The notes beneath the pieces were generated by a model. It had not been told where the DNA came from. It made no database searches and saw only the letters and a program-made list of their open reading frames with translations. Both the position numbers and the translations under genes were made by a program. Positions 31,114 through 40,154 of a DNA stretch of 64,000 nucleotides are shown here, piece by piece; within the stretch, counting starts at the first letter, position 1, and each line of letters begins with the position of its first letter. The stretch comes from Lawsonibacter hominis. Lineage in GTDB: Bacteria; Bacillota; Clostridia; Oscillospirales; Oscillospiraceae. The DNA is taken from the NCBI RefSeq assembly GCF_014287895.1, contig NZ_JACOPP010000003.1, positions 1 to 64,000 on the forward strand, given 5' to 3'.

Positions 31114-32709
31114 ATGATCACTGTTTCCGACCTGGGCCTCCAATACAGCGGACAGCCCCTCTTTTCCCATGTGGACCTTCAGTTCGTCAAGGGCAACTGC
31201 TACGGCATCATCGGCGCCAACGGCGCGGGCAAGTCCACCTTCCTGAAGATCCTCTCCGGCGACCTGGAGCCCACCTCCGGCGAGGTCTCCATCCTGCCCA
31301 AAACCCGCATGTCGGTCCTCAAACAGGACCAGAACGCCTACGACGCCTACAACGTGATGGATACGGTCATCATGGGCAACCAGCGTCTGTACGAGATCGG
31401 CAAGGAGAAAGACGCGCTCTACGCCAAAGAGGAGATGACGGAGGAGGACGGGATCCAGGCCTGCCTGCTGGAGGAGGAGTTCGCCGAGCTGGGCGGCTGG
31501 GAGGCCGAATCCGACGCGTCCCGCATCCTGCAGGGGCTGGGCATCGGCGTGGAGCTGCATTACAATGACATGTCCACCCTGGACGCCCGCCTGAAGGTGA
31601 AGGTCCTGCTGGCCCAGGCGCTGTTCGGCAGCCCCGACATCCTGCTGCTGGACGAGCCCACCAACAACCTGGACATCAACGCGGTGAACTGGCTGGAGGA
31701 TTTCCTGCTGGATTTTCCCGGTACCGTCATCGTGGTCAGCCATGACCGGCACTTCCTCAATACCATCTGCACCCACATCGTGGACATCGACTACAACAAG
31801 ATCAAGATGTACGTGGGCAACTACGACTTCTGGTACGATGCCTCCCAGCTGATGCAGAACCTGATGAAGAACCAGAACAAGAAGAACGAGGAGAAGGCCC
31901 AGGAGCTCAAGGAGTTCATCTCCCGCTTTTCCGCCAACAAGTCCAAGAGCAAGCAGGCCACAGCCCGGCGCAAGCTGCTGGAGAAGATCAGCCTGGAGGA
32001 GATCCCCGCCTCCTCCCGCCGCTACCCCTGGGTGGCGTTCGCGCCCGACCGGGAGGTGGGGAAGGATATCCTCTTCGTCACCGACGTGAGCAAGACCATC
32101 GACGGGGTGAAGGTGCTGGACAAGGTGAGCTTCATCGTGGGCCACGGGGACAAGATCGCCTTCGTGGGGGACAACGAAAACGCCCATACCGCCCTGTTCA
32201 AGATCCTCACCGGCGAGCTGGAGCCCGACGAGGGCACCGTCAAGTGGGGCCAGACCGCCACCTTCTCCTACTTCCCCAAGGACAACACCGAGTTTTTCAA
32301 GGACTGCGACGACAATCTGGTGGAATGGCTGCGCCAGTGGTCCTCCGACCCCCACGAGGCGTATCTCCGGGGCTTTTTGGGCCGGATGCTGTTCTCAGGG
32401 GATGAGGTGTACAAGCCCGTCAAGGTCCTCTCCGGCGGAGAGAAGGTGCGGTGCATGCTCTCCCGCATGATGCTCTCCGGGGCCAACGTGCTGCTGCTGG
32501 ATCAGCCCACCAACCACCTGGATCTGGAGTCCATCGCCGCGCTGAACAACGGCCTGGAGGCGGTCAAGTGCAATGTGCTCTTCTCCTCCCACGACCATCA
32601 GCTGGTCCAGACCGTGGCCAACCGGGTGTTCGACTTCACCCGTGACGGCAAGCTGATCGACCGGAAGATGACCTACGACGAGTATCTGGAGAGCACCGCC
32701 CAGGCGTGA
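31114..32709 (+). CDS. ABC-F ribosome-associated ATPase, YbiT-like, with asymmetric ATP sites
   Basis: 531 residues, with AAGGAG before the ATG. There are two ABC domains and no membrane part, joined by a charged linker (about 245-300; NKKNEEKAQELKEF). The first domain has intact Walker A GANGAGKS (34-41) and Walker B LLLDEPTNNLD, but a decayed signature, MSTLDARLK. The second has an intact LSGGEKVR signature, but Walker A reads GDNENAHT with His358 in place of Lys, and Walker B reads LLLDQPTNHLD with Gln464 for the catalytic Glu. So one composite ATP site is canonical and the other is dead in both halves. ABC-F proteins act on the ribosome in translation or antibiotic protection; the role here is unknown. 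Confidence 0.9.
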   Translation: MITVSDLGLQYSGQPLFSHVDLQFVKGNCYGIIGANGAGKSTFLKILSGDLEPTSGEVSILPKTRMSVLKQDQNAYDAYNVMDTVIMGNQRLYEIGKEKDALYAKEEMTEEDGIQACLLEEEFAELGGWEAESDASRILQGLGIGVELHYNDMSTLDARLKVKVLLAQALFGSPDILLLDEPTNNLDINAVNWLEDFLLDFPGTVIVVSHDRHFLNTICTHIVDIDYNKIKMYVGNYDFWYDASQLMQNLMKNQNKKNEEKAQELKEFISRFSANKSKSKQATARRKLLEKISLEEIPASSRRYPWVAFAPDREVGKDILFVTDVSKTIDGVKVLDKVSFIVGHGDKIAFVGDNENAHTALFKILTGELEPDEGTVKWGQTATFSYFPKDNTEFFKDCDDNLVEWLRQWSSDPHEAYLRGFLGRMLFSGDEVYKPVKVLSGGEKVRCMLSRMMLSGANVLLLDQPTNHLDLESIAALNNGLEAVKCNVLFSSHDHQLVQTVANRVFDFTRDGKLIDRKMTYDEYLESTAQA

Positions 32710-32751
32710 GCGGGTGAGGGGGCGTTCCCGGGGCGCACAGGCGCGGCCGGA

Positions 32752-34086
32752 CTAGATCCCCCTGCGCAGCACCACAAACCGGTACCACAGAAAGCCCGTC
32801 AGATCGGCCAGGCCCCAGCCGATGGGGATGGCCCACCAGATCGCCTTCAGGCCGAAGGCGGGGAGGGGGGCCAGGGCATAGGCCAGGACCACCCGGGTAC
32901 CCAGGGAGATGACGGTGAGCACCAGCGACAGGCCGGGGCGCCCGATGGCCCGGTAGAGCCCGTAGAGCAGAAACAGACATCCGATACCGCAGTAGCAGAC
33001 GCCCTCGATGCGCAGATACTCCACGCCCACGGCCAGGATCTCCGTCTCCTCCGGCGGGACGAAAAGCCCCATCAAGGCCGGGGCGAACCCCGCCACCACG
33101 GCGGAGCTGACAACGCAGAAGGCCAGCGCGGTGACCGTACCGGAACGGATGCCCCGGCGGATGCGGCCGGTCTCCCCCGCGCCGTAGTTCTGGGCGATGA
33201 AGGTGGAAAAGGCGTTGCCGAAATCCTGGACCGGCATGTAGGCGAAGGCGTCGATCTTCACCGCCGCGGCGAAGGCCGCCATAACATTGACTCCGAAGGA
33301 GTTTACCAGCCCCTGGATCATAAGGATGCCGAAATTCATCACCGACTGCTGCAGGCAGGTCAGGATGGAATAGCCGGCGATCCTCCGTGCGATATCCCGC
33401 CGGAAACGGCAGTGCCGCCGCTGCGGGCGCAGCTGCGGGGCCCATTTCAGGCAGCAGACGCTCAGGCCCGCCGCTGACGCCCCCTGGGCAAGGACGGTGG
33501 CCAGGGCGGTCCCCGGGACCCCGAGCCCCAGGACCAGCACGAAAAACAGGTCCAGGGCGACGTTCAGCAGCGCCGCGCCGCCCAGCATGAGCAGCGGGAG
33601 CACCGCATTGCCCAGGGAACGCAGCAGCGCGGCCATGTAGTTGTACACAAAGGCGAACCCCAGACCCAGAAAAATGATGCGCAGGTAAGCGGCCATCTCG
33701 GCGCGGATCTCGCCGGGGATCTTCAGGGCCGTGAGGATCGGCTGGAGCAGGCCCAGCGCCAGCGCGGCCACCGCCAGGGTCGCCGCGCCCACCAGAAGGA
33801 AGGAGACGAACAGGCTGGCCTTGAGCTCCTCCTCCTTCCGCGCGCCCCAGAGGATGGAGAACACCGCGCCGCTGCCCATGCACAGGCCCAGCAGCACAGA
33901 GGTGAGAAAGGTCATCAGGGTGAAGGAAGAACCTACGGCGGCCAGCGCCCCGGCGCCCAAAAACCGGCCTACGATCAGCGTGTCGGCTACATTGTACAGC
34001 TGCTGAAGCAGATTGCCCAGGATCAGCGGCCAGGCGAAGCCGAGCATGGAACGGGTGACGCTTCCTTGCGTCAGATCGGTGTGCAT
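32752..34086 (-). CDS. MATE-family efflux transporter
   Basis: 444 residues from the ATG at 34086, with AGGAGG just upstream; the frame is open farther up but without sense. Twelve membrane segments are in two MatE repeats. Family blocks: LILGNLLQQLYNVADTLIVGRF near residue 22 and the second-repeat counterpart LQQSVMNFGILMIQGLVNSFG near 250. It exports drugs or metabolites in exchange for Na+ or H+. Substrate unknown. It converges with the ABC-F gene. Confidence 0.92.
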   Translation of the reverse strand: MHTDLTQGSVTRSMLGFAWPLILGNLLQQLYNVADTLIVGRFLGAGALAAVGSSFTLMTFLTSVLLGLCMGSGAVFSILWGARKEEELKASLFVSFLLVGAATLAVAALALGLLQPILTALKIPGEIRAEMAAYLRIIFLGLGFAFVYNYMAALLRSLGNAVLPLLMLGGAALLNVALDLFFVLVLGLGVPGTALATVLAQGASAAGLSVCCLKWAPQLRPQRRHCRFRRDIARRIAGYSILTCLQQSVMNFGILMIQGLVNSFGVNVMAAFAAAVKIDAFAYMPVQDFGNAFSTFIAQNYGAGETGRIRRGIRSGTVTALAFCVVSSAVVAGFAPALMGLFVPPEETEILAVGVEYLRIEGVCYCGIGCLFLLYGLYRAIGRPGLSLVLTVISLGTRVVLAYALAPLPAFGLKAIWWAIPIGWGLADLTGFLWYRFVVLRRGI

Positions 34087-34320
34087 AGCGGCCTCCTGCT
34101 GCGTTAGGATGTGTGGGCGGCAGACCTCTGCACGCCGCTTTTGTATTGTACCATTTGTTTTCAGGGAGCGCCAGAATTTCCGTGCGCTTTCCGGAAAACA
34201 GTGGTATAATAGCCGCATAGCGGCTGTGATCCGTTCGGTTCCGCCCATTTTTTGTCCCCTGGGGGCGAGCGAAAAGACGGCGCGCGTCCGAATCCATCCC
34301 GAAAGGATGCTGACAATTCC

Positions 34321-35169
34321 ATGCGAAAAGAGATCGTTCTGCCCGCGGCCACTGTGGCGGTGGGCGCGGCGGGTTTTCTGCTGCGGCGGTGGGAGCTGGC
34401 CACGGCCTTCGAGCCGGACACCGGCCTGCACATCCCCGGCTCGCCCGCAACCTGGGCCCTGATCGCCCTGTCCGCAGCCCTGGCCGCAGCGCTGGTGCTC
34501 CTGTGCCGCGGCAAGTACCCCGATTTTGCCGGCGGGTACGATCAGGCCTTCCAGGCCAAGGGGAACACCCTGTACGCCACGGCCATGATCCTCTCCGCCT
34601 TCCTGCTGCTGGCGGCGGCGGGCGGGATGGTGCTCTCCTTCCTGCGCCGGGAGAACACGGTGGTCACCCGGCTGATCCTGGCGGCGCTGTGCGTGGCGTC
34701 CTTCGCCTGCGTGGTCGCCACCACCCGGAACAATTTCCGGGGCGAGGGAAAGGGCAAGTACAACTTTACCCTGCTCATGCCCGCCTATACCGGCTGCGTG
34801 TGGCTCATCGCCGCCTATCAGGTGCGGGCCGGGGACCCGGTGCAGCTGGATTATATCTACGAGCTGTTTGCGATCATTGCCGTTCTGCTGGGGCTGTACT
34901 TCAACGCCGGGTTCTCCTTCGAACGGGGCAAGCCCTTCCGGGCCGTCCTGTTCTCCCTGCTGGGGGTCTATTTCTCCCTGGTCACCCTGGCGGACGGCCA
35001 CGACCCGGCGACCACGCTGCTGTACGGCTTTGCCGTTGTCTATCTGCTCTCATCCACCGCGGTCCTGCTGCACAATGCGGCCCGGCGGCCGGGAGCGCCT
35101 ATGGACCCGCCGGAGGCGGAAAAAGCCGCAGAAGAGGAAGAAACGGAGGAAACGCCTGATGAACCGTAA
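34321..35169 (+). CDS. Multi-pass membrane protein, function unknown
   Basis: 282 residues from the ATG at 34321 with AAAGGATG upstream. About six to seven hydrophobic segments, then an acidic tail (AEKAAEEEETEETPDEP) that would face the cytoplasm. Segment boundaries are near 5-20, 42-60, 78-100, 108-128, 150-165, 180-200 and 205-250. No motif that I recognise. It overlaps metG by 11 bases, so the two are probably co-translated. Confidence 0.7.
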   Translation: MRKEIVLPAATVAVGAAGFLLRRWELATAFEPDTGLHIPGSPATWALIALSAALAAALVLLCRGKYPDFAGGYDQAFQAKGNTLYATAMILSAFLLLAAAGGMVLSFLRRENTVVTRLILAALCVASFACVVATTRNNFRGEGKGKYNFTLLMPAYTGCVWLIAAYQVRAGDPVQLDYIYELFAIIAVLLGLYFNAGFSFERGKPFRAVLFSLLGVYFSLVTLADGHDPATTLLYGFAVVYLLSSTAVLLHNAARRPGAPMDPPEAEKAAEEEETEETPDEP

Positions 35170-37108
35170 GACATTTTATATCACCACCCCGATCTATTAC
35201 CCTTCGGACAAGCTGCACATCGGCCACGCCTACTGTACCGTGGCCGCCGACGCCATGGCCCGCTACAAGCGCCTGCAGGGCTATGAGGTGATGTTCCTCA
35301 CGGGCACCGACGAGCACGGCCAGAAGATCGAGCAGAAGGCCAAGGCCGCCGGCGTTACCCCCCAGCAGTATGTGGACAACATCGTCAAGGGTCCCCGGGG
35401 CGTGCTGGATCTGTGGAAGCTGATGAACATCTCCAACACCCGCTTCATCCGCACCACCGACGACTACCATGTGGAGTCGGTACAGAAGATCTTCAAGCAG
35501 CTCTACGACCAGGGCGATATCTACAAGGGCAAGTATGTGGGCAAGTACTGCACCGACTGCGAGGCATTCTGGACCGAGACTCAGCTGGTGGACGGCAAGT
35601 GCCCCGACTGCGGGCGTGCGGTCAGGGACGCGGAGGAGGAGGCCTATTTCTTCCGCCTGTCCAAGTACGCCGACCGGGTGCGTGACCTGCTGGTGAACAC
35701 CGACTTTCTGGAGCCCCGCAGCCGGGTCAACGAGATGGTCAACAACTTTATCGACCCGGGCCTGGAGGACCTGTGCGTCTCCCGCACCTCCTTCACCTGG
35801 GGCATCCCCGTCAGCTTTGACCCCAAGCACGTGGTGTACGTGTGGGTGGACGCCCTGACCAACTATATCAACGCCCTGGGCTATGAGAACGCCAAGTACG
35901 ACGACTATGACGACTTCTGGCCCGCCGACGTACACTTTGTGGGCAAGGAGATCGTGCGCTTCCACTCCATCATCTGGCCCGCCCTGCTGATGGCGCTGGA
36001 CCTGCCGTTGCCCCAAAAGGTATACGGCCACGGCTGGCTGCTGCTGGACGGCGGCAAGATGAGCAAGTCCAAGGGCAATGTGGTGGATCCCTACCTGCTC
36101 TCCGAGCGCTACGGGGTGGACGCCCTGCGCTACTTCCTGCTGCGGGAGTTCCCCTTCGGCGCCGACGGCAACTTCTCCAACGAGGCCCTCATCGGCCGCA
36201 TCAACACCGACCTGGCCAACGACCTGGGCAATCTGGTCAGCCGCACCACCGCCATGGTGGGCAAGTACTTCGGGCCCACCCTGCCCGGGGAGCAGGAGGC
36301 CGACCCCGCCCTGGACGGCGAACTGGAGGCCATGGCCCGGGGACTGCGGGACGCCTACGAAGGGCAGATGGAACACTACGCCTTCCAGAACGGTCTGGCG
36401 GAAGTCTTCAAGCTCATTGGCCGGGCCAACAAGTATATCGACGAGAACAAGCCCTGGGTGCTGGCCCGGGAGGAGGCGCAGCGCCCCCGCCTGGCCCGGG
36501 TGCTATACAACCTGCTGGAGTGCGTGCGTATCTCCGCCATCCTCCTGACCCCTTTCATGCCCGAGACCTGCGCAAAGATCTTCGCACAGATCGGCGCGGC
36601 CCCGGAGGCGTGTACCTGGGACTCCGCCGCCCGGTGGGGCCTGCTGCCCCCGGACGCGCCCATTGCCAAGGGGGAGAACCTGTTCCCCCGCATCGACCTG
36701 GAAAAGGAGCTGAAGGAGTTGGAAGAAGCTACCAAGGCCGCCGCTCCCGCGGAAGAAACGGCCCCGGAGTATATCACCATCGACGATTTTAGCAAGGTGC
36801 GGTTTGTCACCGCCAAGGTCCTCGCCTGCGAGGCGGTGAAGAAGAGCAAGAAGCTGCTGCGCTTTACGCTGGACTGCGGCGAAGCGGCGCCCCGGCAGAT
36901 CCTCTCCGGCATCCACGAATACTATGAGCCTGAGGAACTGGTGGGCAAGACCGTGGTGGCCTGCACCAATCTGGCGCCCCGGAAGATGATGGGGCTGGAG
37001 TCCAACGGCATGCTCATCTCCGCGGTAAAGGAAGAGCCGGATGGGAGCGAGAAGCTCCATCTGCTGATGCTGGACGACCAGGTCCCCGCCGGCTACGGCC
37101 TGTGCTGA
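35159..37108 (+). CDS. metG: Methionyl-tRNA synthetase
   Basis: 649 residues from the ATG at 35159 inside the previous gene. Class I signatures HIGH (20-23) and KMSKS (about 299-303) are intact. A zinc knuckle with two CxxC pairs (CTDC near 131, CPDC near 148) lies in the connective domain. An anticodon-binding helical domain follows, then a C-terminal tRNA-binding OB domain (about 545-649; DFSKVRFVTAKVLACE, LAPRKMMGLESNGMLISA), which makes the dimer. It charges tRNA-Met for initiation and elongation. No T-box is seen upstream. Confidence 0.96.
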   Translation: MNRKTFYITTPIYYPSDKLHIGHAYCTVAADAMARYKRLQGYEVMFLTGTDEHGQKIEQKAKAAGVTPQQYVDNIVKGPRGVLDLWKLMNISNTRFIRTTDDYHVESVQKIFKQLYDQGDIYKGKYVGKYCTDCEAFWTETQLVDGKCPDCGRAVRDAEEEAYFFRLSKYADRVRDLLVNTDFLEPRSRVNEMVNNFIDPGLEDLCVSRTSFTWGIPVSFDPKHVVYVWVDALTNYINALGYENAKYDDYDDFWPADVHFVGKEIVRFHSIIWPALLMALDLPLPQKVYGHGWLLLDGGKMSKSKGNVVDPYLLSERYGVDALRYFLLREFPFGADGNFSNEALIGRINTDLANDLGNLVSRTTAMVGKYFGPTLPGEQEADPALDGELEAMARGLRDAYEGQMEHYAFQNGLAEVFKLIGRANKYIDENKPWVLAREEAQRPRLARVLYNLLECVRISAILLTPFMPETCAKIFAQIGAAPEACTWDSAARWGLLPPDAPIAKGENLFPRIDLEKELKELEEATKAAAPAEETAPEYITIDDFSKVRFVTAKVLACEAVKKSKKLLRFTLDCGEAAPRQILSGIHEYYEPEELVGKTVVACTNLAPRKMMGLESNGMLISAVKEEPDGSEKLHLLMLDDQVPAGYGLC

Positions 37109-37142
37109 ACGGGGAGCGGCCCCGGACCAAAACCAAGAAACA

Positions 37143-37186
37143 GCCTCAGGCGGAGCGTCCAAAGGGACGCTCCGCCTGAGGCTTTG
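37143..37186. terminator. Terminator between metG and the antiporter
   Basis: An 18-bp perfect stem with an AAAG loop, followed by TTTG on the right. It probably serves both converging genes. Confidence 0.75.
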
Positions 37187-37209
37187 TGCATGGGCTTCTG
37201 TGACGGGGA

Positions 37210-38391
37210 TCAGCCGGCCCGCCGCAGCAGGCGGCGATAGCTTACGTCGATGGCGAAGGCGCCCAGCGGCGCGGTGAGCAGGATCGCGATCACCGCTACC
37301 GTCAGCACGACCTGCCCGCAGGAGAGCCCCATGGCCAGCGGAACCCCGCCGATAGCGGCCTGCACGGTGGCTTTGGGCAGGTAGGCCAGCACGGCAAAGA
37401 GCCGCTCCTTCGGATTCAGCGGGCCGCCCGCCATACACAGCAGCACCCCGAGCGCCCGGAAGCAGAGGGCGCCCAGCACCAGGAGCACCGCCGCCCGGCC
37501 GGAAGCGGCGGCATACTCCAGGTTCAGCTGCGCGCCCACCAGGGCAAACAGCAATATCTCCGCGGCTACCCAGAGCCTGCCGAATTTGGCGGCCAGCCGC
37601 TGGGCCGCCGCCGGCTGCCGGCGGTACAGGCCCAACCCGGTCCCCAGCACCGCCAGCAGGCCGGAGAAGGGTACCCGGCTGCCCAGACGGTCCTCCAGGG
37701 CCGTCAGCAAAATGGACAGGGCGAGCAGAAGGATGGCTTTCGCGGAATCCCGCAGCGGGAAACGGGCAAAAAAGCGGGCCAGCAGGCCGCCCAGGCCCAG
37801 GCCCAGGGCCGCCCCCAGCAGGATGGAGACCGGCACCCCGGCCAGAGCGGCCGGGGAAAAGCGTCCGCCGGAGGCCATACCGGTGAAGGAAGAAAAGAGG
37901 ACCACCACGAATACGTCGTCCACCGACGCCCCCGCCAATACCATCTGCGGGATGCCCTGCTCCGTCCCGTAGCCCGCCTCCATCAGGTCGAGCATCCGGG
38001 GCACGATGACGGCGGGGGATACCGCCCCCACCACCGCGCCCAGGATGGCGGCGTCCAATACGGACACCCCCAGCAGCCGGGGGGCCAGCAGGACCATGCC
38101 CAGCACCTCGCAGGCGGCGGGCAGAAAGCACAGGAGCACGGCGCTCCGGCCGGAGCGCCGCAGGCTCCCCAGGTCCAGCGACAGTCCGGCCCGGAGCAGG
38201 ATGAGGATCAGCGCCAGCCGCCGCAGGTCGGCGGAGACGCTCAGCAGGGCGGGCGAGAGCAGGTCCGCCCCGAAGGGGCCCAGCAGGATCCCCGCCAGGA
38301 GCATCCCCACCAGGGCGGGCAGGTGCAGCTTCCGGGCCGCGGCTCCCAGGGCCATGCCCAGCAGCCAGAGCAGTGCGATACTGGTCAGCAT
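37210..38391 (-). CDS. Cation/proton antiporter (CPA family) under fluoride riboswitch
   Basis: 393 residues from the ATG at 38391 with GAAGGGATGG upstream. About 12 membrane segments. A conserved core: LVGMLLAGILLGPFG near residue 27, AILGAVVGAVSPAVIVPRML near 115, and a charged pair in GASVDDVFVVVLFSS near 150 that resembles the ion-binding Asp-Asp motif of CPA exchangers. It lacks the C-terminal RCK/TrkA domain of KefB. The 5' leader carries a fluoride riboswitch, so expression should rise when fluoride enters. The protein may export fluoride-associated protons or cations, or restore pH after HF entry; no Fluc or ClC-F gene is in this window. Confidence 0.85.
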   Translation of the reverse strand: MLTSIALLWLLGMALGAAARKLHLPALVGMLLAGILLGPFGADLLSPALLSVSADLRRLALILILLRAGLSLDLGSLRRSGRSAVLLCFLPAACEVLGMVLLAPRLLGVSVLDAAILGAVVGAVSPAVIVPRMLDLMEAGYGTEQGIPQMVLAGASVDDVFVVVLFSSFTGMASGGRFSPAALAGVPVSILLGAALGLGLGGLLARFFARFPLRDSAKAILLLALSILLTALEDRLGSRVPFSGLLAVLGTGLGLYRRQPAAAQRLAAKFGRLWVAAEILLFALVGAQLNLEYAAASGRAAVLLVLGALCFRALGVLLCMAGGPLNPKERLFAVLAYLPKATVQAAIGGVPLAMGLSCGQVVLTVAVIAILLTAPLGAFAIDVSYRRLLRRAG

Positions 38392-38445
38392 TTTGGTTCC
38401 ATCCCTTCCAGAGGGCAGAAAAAAAGCCAATGCCCCCTGCAAAAC

Positions 38446-38510
38446 GTGCAGAAGTCATCAGCCGGACGGCGGTTCGGGCCTTGCGGCCCCGGGAGAACCT
38501 CATTCCCGTG
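38446..38510 (-). promoter_or_regulatory. Fluoride (crcB-motif) riboswitch
   Basis: Read on the minus strand: GGGAATGAGGTTCTCCC (38507-38491) forms the first stem-loop. A short hairpin (GGGCC-GCAA-GGCCC) follows. Then come AACCGCC and the hallmark GGCTGATGACTTCT (38465-38452). The order and the near-invariant words ATG-GTTC, ACCGCC and CTGATGAC-TCT match the fluoride aptamer. A weak hairpin that reuses the last aptamer bases (CTTCTGC with GCAGGGG) and a run of seven T (around 38425) could form the expression platform. It lies about 10 bases after a consensus promoter. Confidence 0.87.
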
Positions 38511-38521
38511 ATCTGAGGGCT

Positions 38522-38550
38522 ATGATACCACAGGCCCCCGCCGTTGTCAA
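38522..38550 (-). promoter_or_regulatory. Promoter of the fluoride-riboswitch transcript
   Basis: On the minus strand a consensus TTGACA (38550-38545), 17 bases and TATCAT (38527-38522). Confidence 0.8.
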
Positions 38551-38665
38551 CCGGGCCGCGTGAGATGGACTTGCAGCTTTGCGCCGGATGGAGTATGATA
38601 GAGCGGAAGAAAAAACGGCGGCGGCCGGCCGCCCGAAAGACGCCGTTGGAAACGAGGAAACGCCC

Positions 38666-39439
38666 ATGATCTTTGATACCCACGCCCACTATTACGACGA
38701 GGCCTTTGACGCCGACCGGGACGCGCTGCTGTCCGCGCTGCCCGGGCGTGGCGTGGCGCTGGTGGTCTGTCCCGGCTGCGACCTGGGCTCCTCCCGCGCC
38801 TGTGTGTCGCTGGCCGAGCGCTATGACTACCTCTATGCCGCGGCGGGCATCCACCCGGAAAATCTGGAGGGGGTCGCCCTGGCGGAGCTGGACGGGGTGA
38901 AGGCCCTGTGCGCCCACCCCAGAGTGGTGGCGGTGGGGGAGGTCGGCCTGGATTATTACTGGGTCAAAACGCCCGAGGCGCGCAAGCGCTCCCGGGACTT
39001 TTTCGACGCCCAGCTCTCCCTGGCGGAGGAGCTGGATCTGCCCGTCATCGTCCATGACCGGGACGCCCACAGGGACTGTCTGGACCTGGTGCGGGCCCAC
39101 CCCAACGCCCGGGGGGTGTTCCACTGCTACTCCGGCAGCCTGGAGGACGCCAGGGTGCTGCTGGAGCGGGGCTGGATGCTCTCCTTCACAGGCAGCCTCA
39201 CCTTCCACAACGCCAGGCGGGCGCCGGAGGTGGCGGCGTGGATGCCGCTGGAGCGGCTGATGCTGGAGACCGACGCCCCCTATATGGCTCCGGAGCCCTA
39301 CCGGGGACAGCGGTGCGACTCCGCCATGATCGCGCGCTGCGCCGAGAAGGTGGCCCAGCTGAGGGGCATTTCGCCGGAGGAGGTCCTCCGGATCACGCTG
39401 GAAAATGGAAAACGATTTTTTGGAATCAGGGAGGGGTAA
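38666..39439 (+). CDS. tatD: TatD-family metal-dependent DNase
   Basis: 257 residues from the ATG at 38666 with GAGGAAA upstream. It is a TIM-barrel hydrolase with the two-metal set: DTHAHYYD (His6, His8), GEVGLDYYW near residue 92, VIVHDRDAHRD near 127, FHCYSGS near 152 and LETDAPYMAPEPYRG near 200. TatD enzymes have 3'-5' exonuclease or tRNA/DNA quality-control roles. The radical SAM partner gene starts 3 bases after its stop. Confidence 0.92.
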   Translation: MIFDTHAHYYDEAFDADRDALLSALPGRGVALVVCPGCDLGSSRACVSLAERYDYLYAAAGIHPENLEGVALAELDGVKALCAHPRVVAVGEVGLDYYWVKTPEARKRSRDFFDAQLSLAEELDLPVIVHDRDAHRDCLDLVRAHPNARGVFHCYSGSLEDARVLLERGWMLSFTGSLTFHNARRAPEVAAWMPLERLMLETDAPYMAPEPYRGQRCDSAMIARCAEKVAQLRGISPEEVLRITLENGKRFFGIREG

Positions 39440-39442
39440 GGG

Positions 39443-40060
39443 ATGCAGACCATTTCTTATGAGTATGAGGGCGCGCTGTACGTGAACCTGACCAACCGCT
39501 GCGACTGCTCCTGCGTGTTCTGCCTGCGGCACAACGGGCACAAGGGGAGCATCTATGCCGACGATCTGTGGCTGGAGCATGAGCCCAGCCGGGAGGAGGC
39601 GCTGGAGGACCTGCTGGCGCGGGAGCTCACCAAATACCGTGAGCTGGTCTTCTGCGGCTTTGGGGAACCCATGTACCGCACGGAGGATATCGTCTGGCTG
39701 GTGGACGAGCTGAAAAAGCGGGTGAGCGGTCTGCCCCCCGTACGGATCAACACCAACGGCCATGCCAACCTGATCCTGGGACAGGACGTGACGCCGCGGC
39801 TCCAGGGGCGCATTGATACGCTCTCCATCTCCCTCAACGGCTCCACGCCGGAGGAGTATTGCGCCGTGACCCGTCCCAGGGACGGGGAGAAAGCCTGGCA
39901 CGCCATGCTGGATTTTGCCGGGAAGGCCAAGGAGTACGTGCCCAACGTAGTGATGACCATTGTGGACAAGGATCAGACGCCGGAGGCGGTCGAGCGCTGC
40001 CGCCGGATCACCCGGGATCTGGGCGTGAAGCTGCGCATCCGGGCGTACATCCCGGACTAG
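39443..40060 (+). CDS. TatD-associated radical SAM protein
   Basis: 205 residues, with GGAGGGG before the ATG. The cluster motif CxxxCxxC is at Cys20, Cys24 and Cys27 (NRCDCSCVFC), with an extra Cys22. A GFGEP motif follows near residue 73 and a RINTNGHANL strand near 103. At 205 residues it is a minimal partial barrel without a SPASM or second cluster domain. This family is named for its fixed position beside tatD in many Firmicutes. Its substrate is unknown. The tight coupling suggests that it works on the same nucleic-acid or peptide process as TatD. Confidence 0.85.
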   Translation: MQTISYEYEGALYVNLTNRCDCSCVFCLRHNGHKGSIYADDLWLEHEPSREEALEDLLARELTKYRELVFCGFGEPMYRTEDIVWLVDELKKRVSGLPPVRINTNGHANLILGQDVTPRLQGRIDTLSISLNGSTPEEYCAVTRPRDGEKAWHAMLDFAGKAKEYVPNVVMTIVDKDQTPEAVERCRRITRDLGVKLRIRAYIPD

Positions 40061-40096
40061 GGCAGAGCGGGCGCGGGGAAAAACGGGCGGCTTCAG

Positions 40097-40126
40097 AAAA
40101 CGGGCGGCCACAGGCCGCCCGTTTTT
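40097..40126. terminator. Bidirectional terminator after the radical SAM gene
   Basis: AAAACGGGCGGCC and GGCCGCCCGTTTT with an ACA loop, a 13-bp stem with A and T tracts on either side. It serves both the rightward tatD pair and the leftward 40-residue gene. Confidence 0.85.
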
Positions 40127-40154
40127 GCGTGTTGCGGCGTGCCGCCATAGGCTG

